A stretch of 64,000 bases of DNA from Marinobacter koreensis (GTDB lineage Bacteria; Pseudomonadota; Gammaproteobacteria; Pseudomonadales; Oleiphilaceae), in assembly GCF_023156285.1 (NCBI RefSeq), contig NZ_JAKZAJ010000004.1, forward strand, positions 310,001 to 374,000, in the 5' to 3' direction. Made by a program: the position numbers and the translations under genes. Below the pieces are notes generated by a model. It had not been told where the DNA came from, made no database searches, and saw only the letters and a program-made list of their open reading frames with translations. Positions 1 through 9,604 of the stretch are shown here, piece by piece (position 1 is the first letter of the stretch; each line of letters begins with the position of its first letter).

Positions 1-1371
1 CAGCTGCGGACCAACTTTCGCAACGCCATGGATTCGTTGATGACCAAGCGGGCGGACGCCTTCCCGGACGAGGAGGAACGGGAAGGTCTGCGGGAGCTGG
101 GCAACCGGATCAAGGCGCGCGCGCTGTCCCGTCTCCCGGACCTGCTGGAACAGCTGGAAACCCGGCTGACCGAAAATGGCGTCCATGTGCACTGGGCGGA
201 AACGGTGGAGGAAGCCAATCGCATCGTCCATGGCATCATCGAGCGCCGTCAGGGCCGTCGTGTAGTGAAAGGCAAGTCCATGGTCAGCGAAGAGATGGAG
301 ATGAACGACTACCTGGCCGGGCGGGGCATCGAGAGCCTGGAGTCGGACATGGGTGAGTACATTGTCCAGCTGGATAACGAAAAGCCCTCGCACATCATCA
401 TGCCGGCGATCCACAAGAATCGTCGCCAGGTCTCCCGGCTGTTTCACGATCACCTCGGCGAACCCGAAACCGATGACGTCAACGAACTGATCCGGATCGG
501 TCGACGGGCCCTGCGTCGCAAGTTCATGGAGGCTGATGTGGGCGTTTCCGGCGTGAACTTTGCCATTGCCGAGACCGGCACATTGCTGCTGGTCGAGAAC
601 GAGGGCAATGGCCGGATGAGCACGACCGCACCGCCGGTTCATATTGCGGTAACCGGTATCGAGAAAGTGGTCCAGAACCTGCGTGATGTGGTGCCACTGT
701 TGTCCCTGCTGACCCGCTCCGCGCTCGGTCAGCCGATCACGACCTATGTGAACCTGATCTCCGGCCCACGTAAACCAGAGGAGCTCGACGGGCCGGAAGA
801 GGTGCACCTGGTGCTCCTGGACAATGGTCGCACCGGGGCATTTGCCGACGCCCAGATGCGCCAGACGTTGAACTGTATCCGCTGCGGTGCCTGCATGAAT
901 CACTGCCCCGTATACACCCGTGTGGGAGGGCACACCTATGGCGAAGTCTACCCGGGCCCCATCGGCAAGATCATCACGCCACACATGGTGGGCCTGCACA
1001 AGGTGCCGGATCACCCCAGTGCTTCATCCCTGTGTGGGGCCTGCGGCGAGGTGTGTCCGGTCAAGATTCCGATTCCCGAACTGCTCCAGCGCCTGCGCCA
1101 GGAGAATGTGAAAAGCCCGGAGGAGGAACCAGGGGTAAAAGATGGTGGTGCAAAATACTCCCGGAGTGAACGCCTGATCTGGCGTCTGTGGCAACAGCTC
1201 AATTCACGCCCGGGAATCTATCGGCTGTTTCTCTGGGGTGCCACCCGGTTCCGGAAACTGACGCCGAAGAAAGCAGGCCCCTGGACCGATAACCACACCG
1301 CGCCAGTGCCGGCCCGGCGATCGCTGCACGACCTGGCAAAAGATCATCTGGCCCGACAGGGAGGGCAGTAA
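1..1371 (+). CDS. lutB: L-lactate utilisation iron-sulfur protein LutB (5' partial)
   Basis: This is the iron-sulfur subunit of the LutABC (YkgEFG) L-lactate oxidation complex. The reading frame is open from base 1, and residues upstream of the first ATG (base 28) still align with the family, so the true start lies left of the window. Central motifs typical of LutB/YkgF are visible: a KSMV segment, a conserved AETG segment and HIAV. Two ferredoxin-type clusters follow near the C terminus, CIRCGACMNHCP and CGACGEVCP, which should bind two [4Fe-4S] clusters. The stop codon is one base short of the lutC start, so the two are co-transcribed. lutA and any lactate permease would lie upstream, outside the window. 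The identification is secure; only the N terminus is missing. Confidence 0.93.
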   Translation, partial: QLRTNFRNAMDSLMTKRADAFPDEEEREGLRELGNRIKARALSRLPDLLEQLETRLTENGVHVHWAETVEEANRIVHGIIERRQGRRVVKGKSMVSEEMEMNDYLAGRGIESLESDMGEYIVQLDNEKPSHIIMPAIHKNRRQVSRLFHDHLGEPETDDVNELIRIGRRALRRKFMEADVGVSGVNFAIAETGTLLLVENEGNGRMSTTAPPVHIAVTGIEKVVQNLRDVVPLLSLLTRSALGQPITTYVNLISGPRKPEELDGPEEVHLVLLDNGRTGAFADAQMRQTLNCIRCGACMNHCPVYTRVGGHTYGEVYPGPIGKIITPHMVGLHKVPDHPSASSLCGACGEVCPVKIPIPELLQRLRQENVKSPEEEPGVKDGGAKYSRSERLIWRLWQQLNSRPGIYRLFLWGATRFRKLTPKKAGPWTDNHTAPVPARRSLHDLAKDHLARQGGQ

Positions 1372-1372
1372 T

Positions 1373-2044
1373 ATGAATGCTCGGAACAATATCCTGAACA
1401 AGCTCCGGGCCGGACTCTCCGGAGCCACGCCACGTCCGGATGACTTCGATGAGCGACTGGTCACCGAACCCTGGCAATACGCACCGGAAGATCGCATCGG
1501 ACGATTACGAAGCCTGATGGAGGCGGTACATACCGAAGTCCATACCGTTGGCAGCAAGGATTGGCCGAAAACCGTGGCCGGTATTCTGTCCAGGCGGAAT
1601 CTCAACAATCTGCTGTATGCGCCCGAAACCGACCATGGCAAACAGTTGGGGGAGCATTGGCAGGCCACGGAACCAACCATTGAACTGGTGGCCTACGACC
1701 GGCCGGTTGAAGAGTGGAAAGACACCCTGTTCTGGGGCGTGGACGCCAGCATCACCGGAACGGTCGGGGGCATTGCCGCCACCGGTTCGCTGGTACTCTG
1801 GCCAGACCGACATGAGCCTCGGCTGATGAGTCTGCTGCCACCGCTGCACATTGCCCTGCTGAGGGCGAGTCAGGTTGAGGACAATCTCTATACCATGATG
1901 CAGCGACACAACTGGTCGTCGGGTTTGCCCACCAATGCCCTGTTGATTTCGGGACCCTCCAAGACGGCGGATATCGAACAGGTGCTGGCCTATGGTGCCC
2001 ACGGCCCGAAGGAGCTGGTGGTTCTGGTGATCGAGGATGAATAG
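1373..2044 (+). CDS. lutC: L-lactate utilisation protein LutC
   Basis: This 223-residue protein belongs to the LutC/YkgG family, the third component of the LutABC L-lactate oxidation system. Family landmarks seen are the ASITGTVGGIAATGSLVLWP segment in the middle and the late LLISGPSKTADIEQ motif. It starts one base after the lutB stop, which points to translational coupling. A strong hairpin follows 25 bases after its stop, so it is the last gene of the lut operon. The exact catalytic role of LutC is not established in the family; it is required for lactate oxidation in organisms where it has been tested. Confidence 0.9.
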   Translation: MNARNNILNKLRAGLSGATPRPDDFDERLVTEPWQYAPEDRIGRLRSLMEAVHTEVHTVGSKDWPKTVAGILSRRNLNNLLYAPETDHGKQLGEHWQATEPTIELVAYDRPVEEWKDTLFWGVDASITGTVGGIAATGSLVLWPDRHEPRLMSLLPPLHIALLRASQVEDNLYTMMQRHNWSSGLPTNALLISGPSKTADIEQVLAYGAHGPKELVVLVIEDE

Positions 2045-2069
2045 CAATAAAGCGGGGATGGAAAAAGAA

Positions 2070-2096
2070 AACCCCGGGCCGTGAGGGCCCGGGGTT
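2070..2096. terminator. bidirectional terminator between lutC and pntB
   Basis: An 11-bp perfect GC-rich stem (AACCCCGGGCC with its complement) and a five-base loop lie between the convergent lutC and pntB stop codons. An A-rich run lies to its left, which reads as a U-tract for the pntB side. It probably ends both operons. Confidence 0.8.
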
Positions 2097-2119
2097 GTAT
2101 CTGCGCCGATAGTGCCGGC

Positions 2120-3514
2120 TTACAGTTCCTTGATGGCGCTGGTTGTCGCCTGGAGCACGTCCTTGGCGTCGCCTTTGACCATCAGGCTGTTGTCGCGGAT
2201 GAACAGGCCGTTGGGGATGCCTGCAAAGCCCGGCGACAGGCTCCGCTTGACCACGATGACCGTCTTGGCCTTGTGGACGTCGAGGATCGGCATGCCGTAG
2301 ATGGGCGAGCCCGGATCTTCGGCGGCAGCCGGGTTGACGACGTCGTTGGCACCCAGAACGATGGCCACGTCTGCCTGGGGCAGCTCGGGGTTGATCGCGT
2401 CCATGTCCTTGAGCTGGTCGTACGGAATTTCCGCTTCAGCCAGCAGTACGTTCATGTGGCCCGGCATACGACCGGCAACCGGGTGGATGGCGTAGCTGAC
2501 CTTGGCACCGCGCTTTTCAAGCTGGGAAGCCAGCTCCTTAACCGCGTGCTGGGCCTGGGCTACGGCCAGGCCGTAGCCCGGAACCATGACGACATTGCGG
2601 GCGCCGTCCAGCAGCAGGGCCAGATCGTCCGGGGTCGCGTACTTGACCTTGCCGGCGTAGAACTCGCCCTCGTCCTGCTTCGGACCGCTGTCTGTCTGAC
2701 CGAACGCGCCGCCGAACAGGACGTTCGGGAGTGAACGGTTCATGGCCTTACACATAACGGCTGTCAGGATCAGGCCGGAGGCGCCGACCAGGGAGCCGGT
2801 GATGATCAGGCCCTGGTTGTCCAGCACGAAGCCGGTAGCCGCGCCGGCAAGACCGGAATAAGCGTTCAGCAGGGCAACCACGACCGGCATGTCCGCACCG
2901 CCAACCGGCTGCACCAGACCAACACCCAGCAGCAGGCACAGGCCCACGAGTGCGGCCAGGGCCAGCGGATTGTGTTCGCTGCTGGTGATGAACAGGGCGC
3001 TGCCGACAATCACGGCAATCAGGGTGATCAGGGTAACCGCCTGCCACAGCTTTCCTTTGGTGGTTTCACCAATGCTGCCTTTGAGCTTCAGTACCGCCAC
3101 CAGGGAACCGGTCAGGGTCACGGCGCCGATGATGATGGACGCCAGGATGGCGACCGACCAGCCGCTGGAGCCCAGGTTGTTGGCTGCCAGGGCGTTGAGC
3201 CAGGTGCTTGAAGCCACGGCAACGGACGCGGCACCACCGATGCCGTTGAGGCTTGCCACCAGTTCCGGCATCTGGGTCATGGCGGTTCGTTTGGCCAGCC
3301 AGACACCGATGCCAGCACCCAGCAGCATACCTGCGATGATGGTGGCATAACTGATGATGTCTTTGTCGAGCAGGGCTGCGACCACGGCAATCAGCATGCC
3401 GATGGCGGCGATCTGGTTACCCCGTACGGCGGTGGTGGGCTTGGTCATGCCCTTGATGCCGAGGATGAAGCACACCGCAGCCGCCAGATATGAAAAGTTG
3501 ATCAGTACAAACAT
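2120..3514 (-). CDS. pntB: NAD(P) transhydrogenase subunit beta
   Basis: This 464-residue membrane protein is the beta subunit of proton-translocating transhydrogenase, which uses the proton gradient to reduce NADP+ with NADH. About eight hydrophobic helices occupy the first 270 residues. The C-terminal NADP-binding dIII domain has the expected VPGYGLAVAQAQ and ANDVVNPAA motifs. The start is preceded by AAAGGA, two bases after the pntAB stop. It is the last gene of the mqo-pntAA-pntAB-pntB run. Confidence 0.95.
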   Translation of the reverse strand: MFVLINFSYLAAAVCFILGIKGMTKPTTAVRGNQIAAIGMLIAVVAALLDKDIISYATIIAGMLLGAGIGVWLAKRTAMTQMPELVASLNGIGGAASVAVASSTWLNALAANNLGSSGWSVAILASIIIGAVTLTGSLVAVLKLKGSIGETTKGKLWQAVTLITLIAVIVGSALFITSSEHNPLALAALVGLCLLLGVGLVQPVGGADMPVVVALLNAYSGLAGAATGFVLDNQGLIITGSLVGASGLILTAVMCKAMNRSLPNVLFGGAFGQTDSGPKQDEGEFYAGKVKYATPDDLALLLDGARNVVMVPGYGLAVAQAQHAVKELASQLEKRGAKVSYAIHPVAGRMPGHMNVLLAEAEIPYDQLKDMDAINPELPQADVAIVLGANDVVNPAAAEDPGSPIYGMPILDVHKAKTVIVVKRSLSPGFAGIPNGLFIRDNSLMVKGDAKDVLQATTSAIKEL

Positions 3515-3516
3515 GG

Positions 3517-3804
3517 TTATCCTTTCCGCTTAAACATGTTCAGCATACGGTCCGTGACCAGAAAACCGGCCACGATGTTGATACTGGCCAGGGTCACGGC
3601 CAGGAAGCCGAGAACGCCGGCCACGGTGGGCGACAGGTCAGTGCTGCCGGCGCTGATGATGGCGCCGACGATGACAATGCCCGAAATGGCGTTGGTACCA
3701 CTCATCAGCGGCGTGTGCAGCGTGGGCGGTACCTTGTTGATGAGCTCGACCCCTACAAAGAGGGCGAGAATGAAAATGGTGAAGCTCAGAACAAACATTT
3801 CCAT
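3517..3804 (-). CDS. pntAB: NAD(P) transhydrogenase subunit alpha, membrane part
   Basis: This 95-residue protein has three to four hydrophobic helices and corresponds to the membrane domain that forms the C terminus of PntA in Escherichia coli. Here it is a separate gene, the three-subunit arrangement known from many other proteobacteria. Its ATG shares one base with the pntAA stop codon, and pntB begins two bases after its stop. This makes tight translational coupling very likely. Confidence 0.92.
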   Translation of the reverse strand: MEMFVLSFTIFILALFVGVELINKVPPTLHTPLMSGTNAISGIVIVGAIISAGSTDLSPTVAGVLGFLAVTLASINIVAGFLVTDRMLNMFKRKG

Positions 3805-4973
3805 CAGGCTTTTTCCTCAACGTCGGTTTCTGATTTCTTCGGCTTCTCGGCCTTCTTGGGCTCTTTGCCGTGAAGAATCTCGCCGTCCTTTATGACCAGG
3901 GTGGCGGCGACAATGTCGTCTTCCATGCTGGGCGCCAGCTTGCCTTCTTCCGTCATGTTGAACAGGAAGCCCGTGATGTTGCGGGTCAGCAGCTGGGATG
4001 CATGGACCGGTACCCGGGAGGGGTGGTTGGCGTGGCCCACAAGCGTGACGCCATCGACGTCCACTTTTTCATTCAGGACCGTGCCCTCGACGTTGCCGCC
4101 CTTGTCGGCTGCCAGGTCGACGATGACCGAACCGCTCTTCATGCGGTGAATCATGTCGCCATCGATCAGCTGGGGCGCACGCTTGCCGGGCACGGCAGCG
4201 GTGGTGATGACCAGGTCCGCGCGGGCAACACAATCAGACAGCTGCTGGCGCTGCTTCTTGTAGAACTCCTCGCTCTGGGCCTTGGCGTAACCGCTGTCAC
4301 CGGTGGAATCGGTTTGAGGCACTTCGATCTCGATGAAGTCCGCACCCAGGCTCTCCACCTGTTCCTTTACTTCCGGACGCAGGTCGTAGGCTTCCACGAC
4401 GGCACCCAGGCGGCGAGCGGTGGCGATAGCCATCAGACCGGCAACCCCGGCACCGATCACGAGTACCCGCGCCGGATGAATGGTACCGGCGGCGGTCATC
4501 AGCATCGGGAAGTAACGCGGCAGGGACATGGCGCCGCTGAGCACCGCACGGTAACCGCTGATGCCGGCCATGGCGCTGAGTACGTCCATGGACTGGGCGC
4601 GGGTGGTGCGGGGCACCAGGTCCAGGGCAAAGGTCTGCACGGACTGGCTTGCCAGTTGTTCCAGCAGAGGTTTGTTGAACCAGGGGTCCAGGATGCAGAT
4701 CAGAGTGGAACCGGACTGGATCAGCGCCGCTTCGTCCTTCTCCGGTGCCCGGACCTTCAGAATGATCTGGGACTGACGGTAGAGGGACTCGGCGTCATCG
4801 GCAATGATCGCGCCGCAGTGGCGGTACTCGTCATCGGTAAAGTGGGCAGCCAGGCCGGCCCCGCTCTCGACAATGACTTCATAGCCGGCTTCCATCAACT
4901 CGGTGATGCCCGACGGTATGATAGCGACACGGTTTTCTCCGGCCGTTCTCTCCCTAGGTATACCAATCATCAT
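3804..4973 (-). CDS. pntAA: NAD(P) transhydrogenase subunit alpha, NAD-binding part
   Basis: This 389-residue soluble subunit holds the dI NAD(H)-binding domain of transhydrogenase. The N terminus MIGIPRERTAGENRVAIIPS is the alanine dehydrogenase/PNT signature, and the VIGAGVAGLMAIATARRLGA Rossmann motif lies near residues 170-190. The last 30 residues are a lysine/glutamate-rich tail, probably a flexible linker that replaces the covalent connection of fused PntA proteins. Its ATG overlaps the mqo stop codon as ATGA. Confidence 0.94.
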   Translation of the reverse strand: MMIGIPRERTAGENRVAIIPSGITELMEAGYEVIVESGAGLAAHFTDDEYRHCGAIIADDAESLYRQSQIILKVRAPEKDEAALIQSGSTLICILDPWFNKPLLEQLASQSVQTFALDLVPRTTRAQSMDVLSAMAGISGYRAVLSGAMSLPRYFPMLMTAAGTIHPARVLVIGAGVAGLMAIATARRLGAVVEAYDLRPEVKEQVESLGADFIEIEVPQTDSTGDSGYAKAQSEEFYKKQRQQLSDCVARADLVITTAAVPGKRAPQLIDGDMIHRMKSGSVIVDLAADKGGNVEGTVLNEKVDVDGVTLVGHANHPSRVPVHASQLLTRNITGFLFNMTEEGKLAPSMEDDIVAATLVIKDGEILHGKEPKKAEKPKKSETDVEEKA

Positions 4974-6496
4974 GAGTAAACACTCCGTTCAGAGGTGAGT
5001 TTTGAGGGTTGAGAGGACTTTGAATTCAGCCCAAGCGTGGAAACAGTCATTTGCCGCACATCCCCGAGCAGGGAACGGTCGGTAAGAAGTGACTGACCGT
5101 AGCTCGGGATCAGTGTTTGTAGGGTCTGGCGATGGCTGCCGGTTGCCAGTTCCGGGAGGCAGCGTTCGATCACGTCCAGCATGGCGGATACGCAGGTGGA
5201 GGCGCCCGGGGAGGCCCCGAGCAGCGCGGCAAGCGAGCGATCCCCGGTGGTCAGGACTTCGGTGCCAAACTCCAGTGTGCCGCGATTGCGCTCGTTGGGC
5301 TTGATGATCTGAACCCGCTGCCCGGCCCGGCGCAGGTGCCACTGCTCCGGATCGTGGTCCGGAAAAAACTTGCTGAGTTCGTCCAGCCGCGCGTCCCTTG
5401 AGCTGAGCGCTTCCTTGATCAGGTATCGGGTCAGTGGCCAGTTGGCGACCGCAACGTCGAGCAGATTGCGCAGGTTGTGTCCGCGCACGGACTTGACCAG
5501 ATCGAGGATGCCTCCGGTTTTCAGGAAGCGGGTGGTAAAGCCGGCAAAGGGACCGAACAACAGCGCCGGTTTGCCGTCGATGAATCGGGTGTCGAGGTGA
5601 GGCACCGACATGGGGGGTGCCCCCACCGGCGCCTGGCTGTAGACCTTGGCGTGGTGGTCGAGGGCCAGTGACTCGTTTTCGCAGGCCAGCCAGAGGCCTG
5701 AGACCGGGAAGCCGCCGTAACCACGCGCTTCGGGTACCCCCGCTTTCTGGAGCAGGGAAAGCGCCGCGCCACCGGCGCCGATGAAGACAAACCCGGCGTT
5801 TATCTCGGTGGTCTCGCCGGTCTCGAGGTGCTTTACCGTTGCGCGCCAGCCCTTGCCGTCCCGCTTCAGGCCGGTCACCCGGGTGCCCAGACGGATATCG
5901 GTATTGTCCTGTTTTGACAGTGTCTGGCCGAGCAGGCGGGTCAGTGCCCCGAAGTTAACGTCGCTGCCGTGAGCGACCTTCGTTGCGGCCGCAGGCGTGT
6001 TGTCCGGACGGGAACCCATGATCAGCGGCAGCCAGTTATTCAGCGTCTCAGGCTGTTCGCTGAACTCCATCTCCCCGAACAGGGGGTGGGACTGGAGCGC
6101 AGCGTGCCGGCGCCGCAGGAAGTCGCAGGCATCGGCGCCCTGGACCCAGCTCAGGTGGGGCACGTTATGAATGAAGTGTGCCGGATCCGGTAAAAGGCCG
6201 CGTTTGACCAGCGAACTCCAGAACTGGAGTGAAATCTCGAAGCGCTCGTTGATGGCGAGAGCGCGCTTGGTCTCGATTGAGCCGTCGGCCTGCTGAGGGG
6301 TGTAGTTGAGTTCGCAGTAGCCGGCATGACCTGTGCCGGCATTGTTCCAGGCCTCGGAACTTTCATCGCCCAGTTGTCCGGCCTGTTCGACCAGGGTAAT
6401 GGATCGCGAGCCATCCAGCTGGGATATCAGGGAGGCGAGCGTAACGCTCATTACGCCCCCTCCAATCAGCAGGATATCGGTATTTTGACTCGCCAT
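4970..6496 (-). CDS. mqo: malate:quinone oxidoreductase
   Basis: This 508-residue FAD enzyme oxidises malate to oxaloacetate and passes electrons to the membrane quinone pool. The N-terminal dinucleotide fold reads DILLIGGGVMSVTLASLISQ, and the family motifs SEAWNNAGTGHAGYCELNYT and LLGASPGASTCVSAMLDVIE are present. It is the first gene of an operon with the transhydrogenase subunits and shares four bases (ATGA) with pntAA. About 150 bp upstream is non-coding and AT-rich, presumably holding the operon promoter. Pairing a quinone-reducing malate oxidase with a transhydrogenase suggests joint control of redox balance in the TCA cycle. Confidence 0.95.
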   Translation of the reverse strand: MASQNTDILLIGGGVMSVTLASLISQLDGSRSITLVEQAGQLGDESSEAWNNAGTGHAGYCELNYTPQQADGSIETKRALAINERFEISLQFWSSLVKRGLLPDPAHFIHNVPHLSWVQGADACDFLRRRHAALQSHPLFGEMEFSEQPETLNNWLPLIMGSRPDNTPAAATKVAHGSDVNFGALTRLLGQTLSKQDNTDIRLGTRVTGLKRDGKGWRATVKHLETGETTEINAGFVFIGAGGAALSLLQKAGVPEARGYGGFPVSGLWLACENESLALDHHAKVYSQAPVGAPPMSVPHLDTRFIDGKPALLFGPFAGFTTRFLKTGGILDLVKSVRGHNLRNLLDVAVANWPLTRYLIKEALSSRDARLDELSKFFPDHDPEQWHLRRAGQRVQIIKPNERNRGTLEFGTEVLTTGDRSLAALLGASPGASTCVSAMLDVIERCLPELATGSHRQTLQTLIPSYGQSLLTDRSLLGDVRQMTVSTLGLNSKSSQPSKLTSERSVYS

Positions 6497-6644
6497 TTCG
6501 TGACCTTTTCAGTAGTGCCCAAACAAAAGGGGTCATACTTTAGTCGAAACTGCGAGCAATTAGAACCGGTTTTAGCAATACGTATTTATCGAAAATATCG
6601 ATGTAATAGTTGATAACCGTCAATTAGCGGCTCTGTATCCGGGA

Positions 6645-7382
6645 TCATTTGACCCCGAATCCACGACCTTTGAGGAAGTCCCGCATGTGGGGGCGCAACT
6701 TCGTCGTGAACAGCGGTTTGAGCTGCTCGGACCAGTTGGTTTCCTTGTTGCCACCGGTCCTTTCCAGGTAGTAGCGGTGCATCCTGTCGTCGAATTCCGC
6801 CACCAGCTCCTCGTCGCGGCGGTCATCATAATAGTCTTCCTTGAGGATTGCACTGATAGGCAGCCGGGGTTTCACCTCCGGATTCTGGTCGGGGTAGCCC
6901 AGGCACATGCCGAAGACCGGGTACACGTGTTCCGGTAGTCGAAGGATGTCTGCGACGTCGGCGGGGTTGTTCCGGATCCCGCCGATGTAACACAGGCCCA
7001 GTCCCTCGGATTCGGCGGCAATGGCAACGTTCTGTGCCATGAGAGCTGTGTCTACGCTGGCAACCACCAGTTGTTCGGTCGTGCCACGGACCACATCCGC
7101 GCCCGCCCGCTCGGCGGCTTCGGTGGATCGTTTCATGTCGGCGCAGAAGACCAGGAAATCGGAAGCATCTGCCACATAGGACTGACCACCGGCGAGTTCG
7201 GCGATTTTTTTCCGGTTGTCGGGGTTTACCACGTGAATAATGGTGTAGGCCTGGACGTGATTGGAGGTGGCCGCACTTTGACCGGCGCGGATAAGCTCTT
7301 CGAACAGGTCTCGGGGAATCTTCTGATCCTTGAATTTCCGGATGGAGCGATGAGATTTAAGCAGTTCAATCGTCGGATTCAT
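6645..7382 (-). CDS. nfsA: NfsA-type oxygen-insensitive NADPH nitroreductase
   Basis: This is a 245-residue FMN-dependent oxidoreductase of the NfsA/FRP family, which reduces nitroaromatics and flavins with NADPH. The N terminus has the SHRSIRKFKDQKIP motif that contacts FMN phosphate. GLGLCYIGGIRNNP and the late VFGMCLGYPDQNPEVKPRLP segment are also typical. The start chosen (ATG at 7382) has a strong AGAGGG site and begins where homology begins; the frame stays open further upstream without family similarity. It appears to be a single-gene unit. Confidence 0.88.
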   Translation of the reverse strand: MNPTIELLKSHRSIRKFKDQKIPRDLFEELIRAGQSAATSNHVQAYTIIHVVNPDNRKKIAELAGGQSYVADASDFLVFCADMKRSTEAAERAGADVVRGTTEQLVVASVDTALMAQNVAIAAESEGLGLCYIGGIRNNPADVADILRLPEHVYPVFGMCLGYPDQNPEVKPRLPISAILKEDYYDDRRDEELVAEFDDRMHRYYLERTGGNKETNWSEQLKPLFTTKLRPHMRDFLKGRGFGVK

Positions 7383-7485
7383 GGTTCCCTCTTTCCCAGT
7401 GTGTTGTCTTTGATTCAATAAACGGCATTTTTGCCAAAGTCGCTGATCTGAATACGTGCAGAGTGCCAGAACCGGTCTGTTCGCA

Positions 7486-8538
7486 CTATTCGAATATCTC
7501 CCGGGGATCGCGATCGTGGGCGCGCGTGGCGGTCCAGCGGTTGAGCAGCCAATGCAGGCAGGCCATGAACGCCAGCGTGGCGACCAGTGCAACCGCCATC
7601 GACGAAAACCGGTACAGAGCGCTGTAGATCAGATCCTGATGGGGGGCCAGATACTGTCCGAAAAGGATGCCCAGGGTGGTCAGTCCACCAAAACCGATAG
7701 CCGATCCGCCCCCCTCCAGAAGGTGCACGCGGGCGAAGATCATCAGTCCCAGCCAGTAGGCGAGAATCACCAGCAGTATGTGGTGGTTCTGATTGTAGAG
7801 GACCACCTGCATCACCAGTGCCAGATTGCAGCCCAACAACGCGCCTATCGCCCGCTTGAACGCCGAGGTCTGGGCGCCGGGGAAGCTCAGGGCAAACAGA
7901 ATAAGGATCGTGGCCATCTGCGCCGAGAGCGAATCTCTCAGGTCAAAGATCTGGAATGTGGCGAACGACAGCGTGGCGGTAACCGCGCCCATCAGGGTTT
8001 CGTGGCGTACCTGCGCTTCAGGCTTGGCCGGCCGGGCCATGGCCTGACGCGGTGCCACGTCGGGAAACAGCCAGTGCATGAGACCCGCGATCAAGACTGC
8101 CAGGACACTGGCCACGAAGTTGCTGGTGACCAGATCATACACGTCGACCCCGGGATAGCTGGCGAAATGGAACATGATGCTCAGGGTCAACACGCCATTC
8201 GCACCGAACAGGAACATCGGGCCCCGGGCCATGAGCCGGAAGCGACCGCAGAAAATCAGAAACACCAGCGCGGTATTGATCAGGGGCATGTGCTCGGTCA
8301 GGCCGGTCACCAGACTCACTTCGATACCGGTCAGCACGGCGCTGGCCAGGAACTGCCGCACCACGTGGGCGTTGAGTACCGGAATCATGGCGAGCAGGAA
8401 CATCGGGAACACGGTAAAGAAAACCCCGTAATTCCAGCCCATCAGTTTGCTGATGACCAGCCCGGTCAGTCCACCGAAGGCGATGCGCAGGCACTGACGC
8501 AGACCGTTGCCGTCCAGTGCCGGGCGATCAGTAGACAT
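7486..8538 (-). CDS. DUF2955 family inner-membrane efflux component
   Basis: This 350-residue protein is almost entirely membrane-embedded, with about ten hydrophobic helices and no long soluble domain. It matches my recollection of the DUF2955 family, related to the FUSC/AaeB type of transporter. The gene overlaps the upstream HlyD-type gene by 11 bases, with a MarR-type gene before that. The layout suggests an aromatic-compound or drug efflux pair in which this protein is the inner-membrane channel. The substrate is unknown. Confidence 0.75.
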   Translation of the reverse strand: MSTDRPALDGNGLRQCLRIAFGGLTGLVISKLMGWNYGVFFTVFPMFLLAMIPVLNAHVVRQFLASAVLTGIEVSLVTGLTEHMPLINTALVFLIFCGRFRLMARGPMFLFGANGVLTLSIMFHFASYPGVDVYDLVTSNFVASVLAVLIAGLMHWLFPDVAPRQAMARPAKPEAQVRHETLMGAVTATLSFATFQIFDLRDSLSAQMATILILFALSFPGAQTSAFKRAIGALLGCNLALVMQVVLYNQNHHILLVILAYWLGLMIFARVHLLEGGGSAIGFGGLTTLGILFGQYLAPHQDLIYSALYRFSSMAVALVATLAFMACLHWLLNRWTATRAHDRDPREIFE

Positions 8539-9589
8539 GGTGCAACCAGCTCATCAAGGTGATCTGACCCTGTGCGATCACACCGGCCAACGGATTGGAC
8601 TCCGGTGCAAGCTGCACGGTGGCGCGGGCGCCGCTGGCCGGGAGCTTCGGCAGAGCCCGGTCGAGTGTCAGGTGCACGCGGATCCGCTGGGCATCCCGGA
8701 CCCATCGGTTGGTGGTGGGAATGCTGGTCAGGTTGCCGTCGGCGATGAGCTGTCCCGCTTTGACGCCCTCGTCCCGGGATGCCAGATGTGCTGGAAACAC
8801 CTGGCCCGGCAGGCCGTCCAGCGCGATCCAGGCCGGTCCGCCTTCGCTGACATGCCTCAGGCTCTTTTCCCGGAAGTCCGCAACGATATCCAGGCGGGCG
8901 CCGATTTCCGCCAGGGCCGGCGCGCCGGCTTTCACGTAATCGCCCTCTGCCAGCTGGAGGTTACTGATCCGGCCGGCGCCGGGGGCGCGAACCGTGGTCC
9001 GCTCCAGATTCAGATGGGCGGTCGCCAGGGCATTTTTTGCCTGTCGCAGCCGCAGATTATCCCGGCTGGTTTCACCGCGTTTGACCTCGAGGGACTGGAT
9101 TCGGGCACGAGTCGACGCCACCGCAGCCGTGGTGGAGTGATAGCGCGCCAGAATCTCATCGTACTGTCTGGATGACATGCTGCCGGACTGCATCAGTGAA
9201 TCGGCCCGCTTGCGCTGGCGCGATGCTTCCTCGGCCGCGGCCCTGACGGCACTCAGATCGGCCCGGGCGGCGGCCAGTTCGGCATCCAGTTCGTCGTTCT
9301 CGCGCCGGGCCTGTTCCAGGGCCAGTTCCGCTTTCTGAACGGCAAGTCGGAAGGGTTCGGGGTCAATCCTGAACAATACGTCGCCGGCCTGCACCGATTG
9401 GTTATTGGCCACCTCGACGGCGACCACCTCACCGCTCACTTCAGGCGCGATCCGGGTCACCTGGCGGAGCACCCGTGCCTGAGGTGTGACCGGCAGAAAA
9501 GCGTCGGCCAGGAGGTAGTATATAAATAGAAGGACGAAAGCAATGATTGCCACGCGAATCCAGCGGGCGAAACTCTGTTCGGGAGCCAT
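8528..9589 (-). CDS. HlyD/EmrA-type periplasmic adaptor protein
   Basis: This 353-residue membrane fusion protein has one N-terminal membrane anchor (about residues 11-28). A split biotinyl-lipoyl-like domain (VSGEVVAVEVANNQSVQAGD and, later, VRAPGAGRISNLQLAEGDYV) encloses a long helical hairpin of about 110 residues rich in Ala, Glu and Arg. A beta-barrel domain follows. It lies 15 bases after the marR stop and overlaps the DUF2955 gene, so the three form one operon. By analogy with AaeA/EmrA it should link the inner-membrane protein to an outer-membrane channel encoded elsewhere. Confidence 0.88.
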   Translation of the reverse strand: MAPEQSFARWIRVAIIAFVLLFIYYLLADAFLPVTPQARVLRQVTRIAPEVSGEVVAVEVANNQSVQAGDVLFRIDPEPFRLAVQKAELALEQARRENDELDAELAAARADLSAVRAAAEEASRQRKRADSLMQSGSMSSRQYDEILARYHSTTAAVASTRARIQSLEVKRGETSRDNLRLRQAKNALATAHLNLERTTVRAPGAGRISNLQLAEGDYVKAGAPALAEIGARLDIVADFREKSLRHVSEGGPAWIALDGLPGQVFPAHLASRDEGVKAGQLIADGNLTSIPTTNRWVRDAQRIRVHLTLDRALPKLPASGARATVQLAPESNPLAGVIAQGQITLMSWLHHVY

Positions 9590-9604
9590 GAAGTCTCTCT
9601 CTGT

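Noticed and set aside
3870..4979. 369-codon plus-strand frame opposite pntAA
   Set aside because: Antisense to a secure transhydrogenase subunit; sequence shows no domain and is a by-product of GC-rich codon usage.
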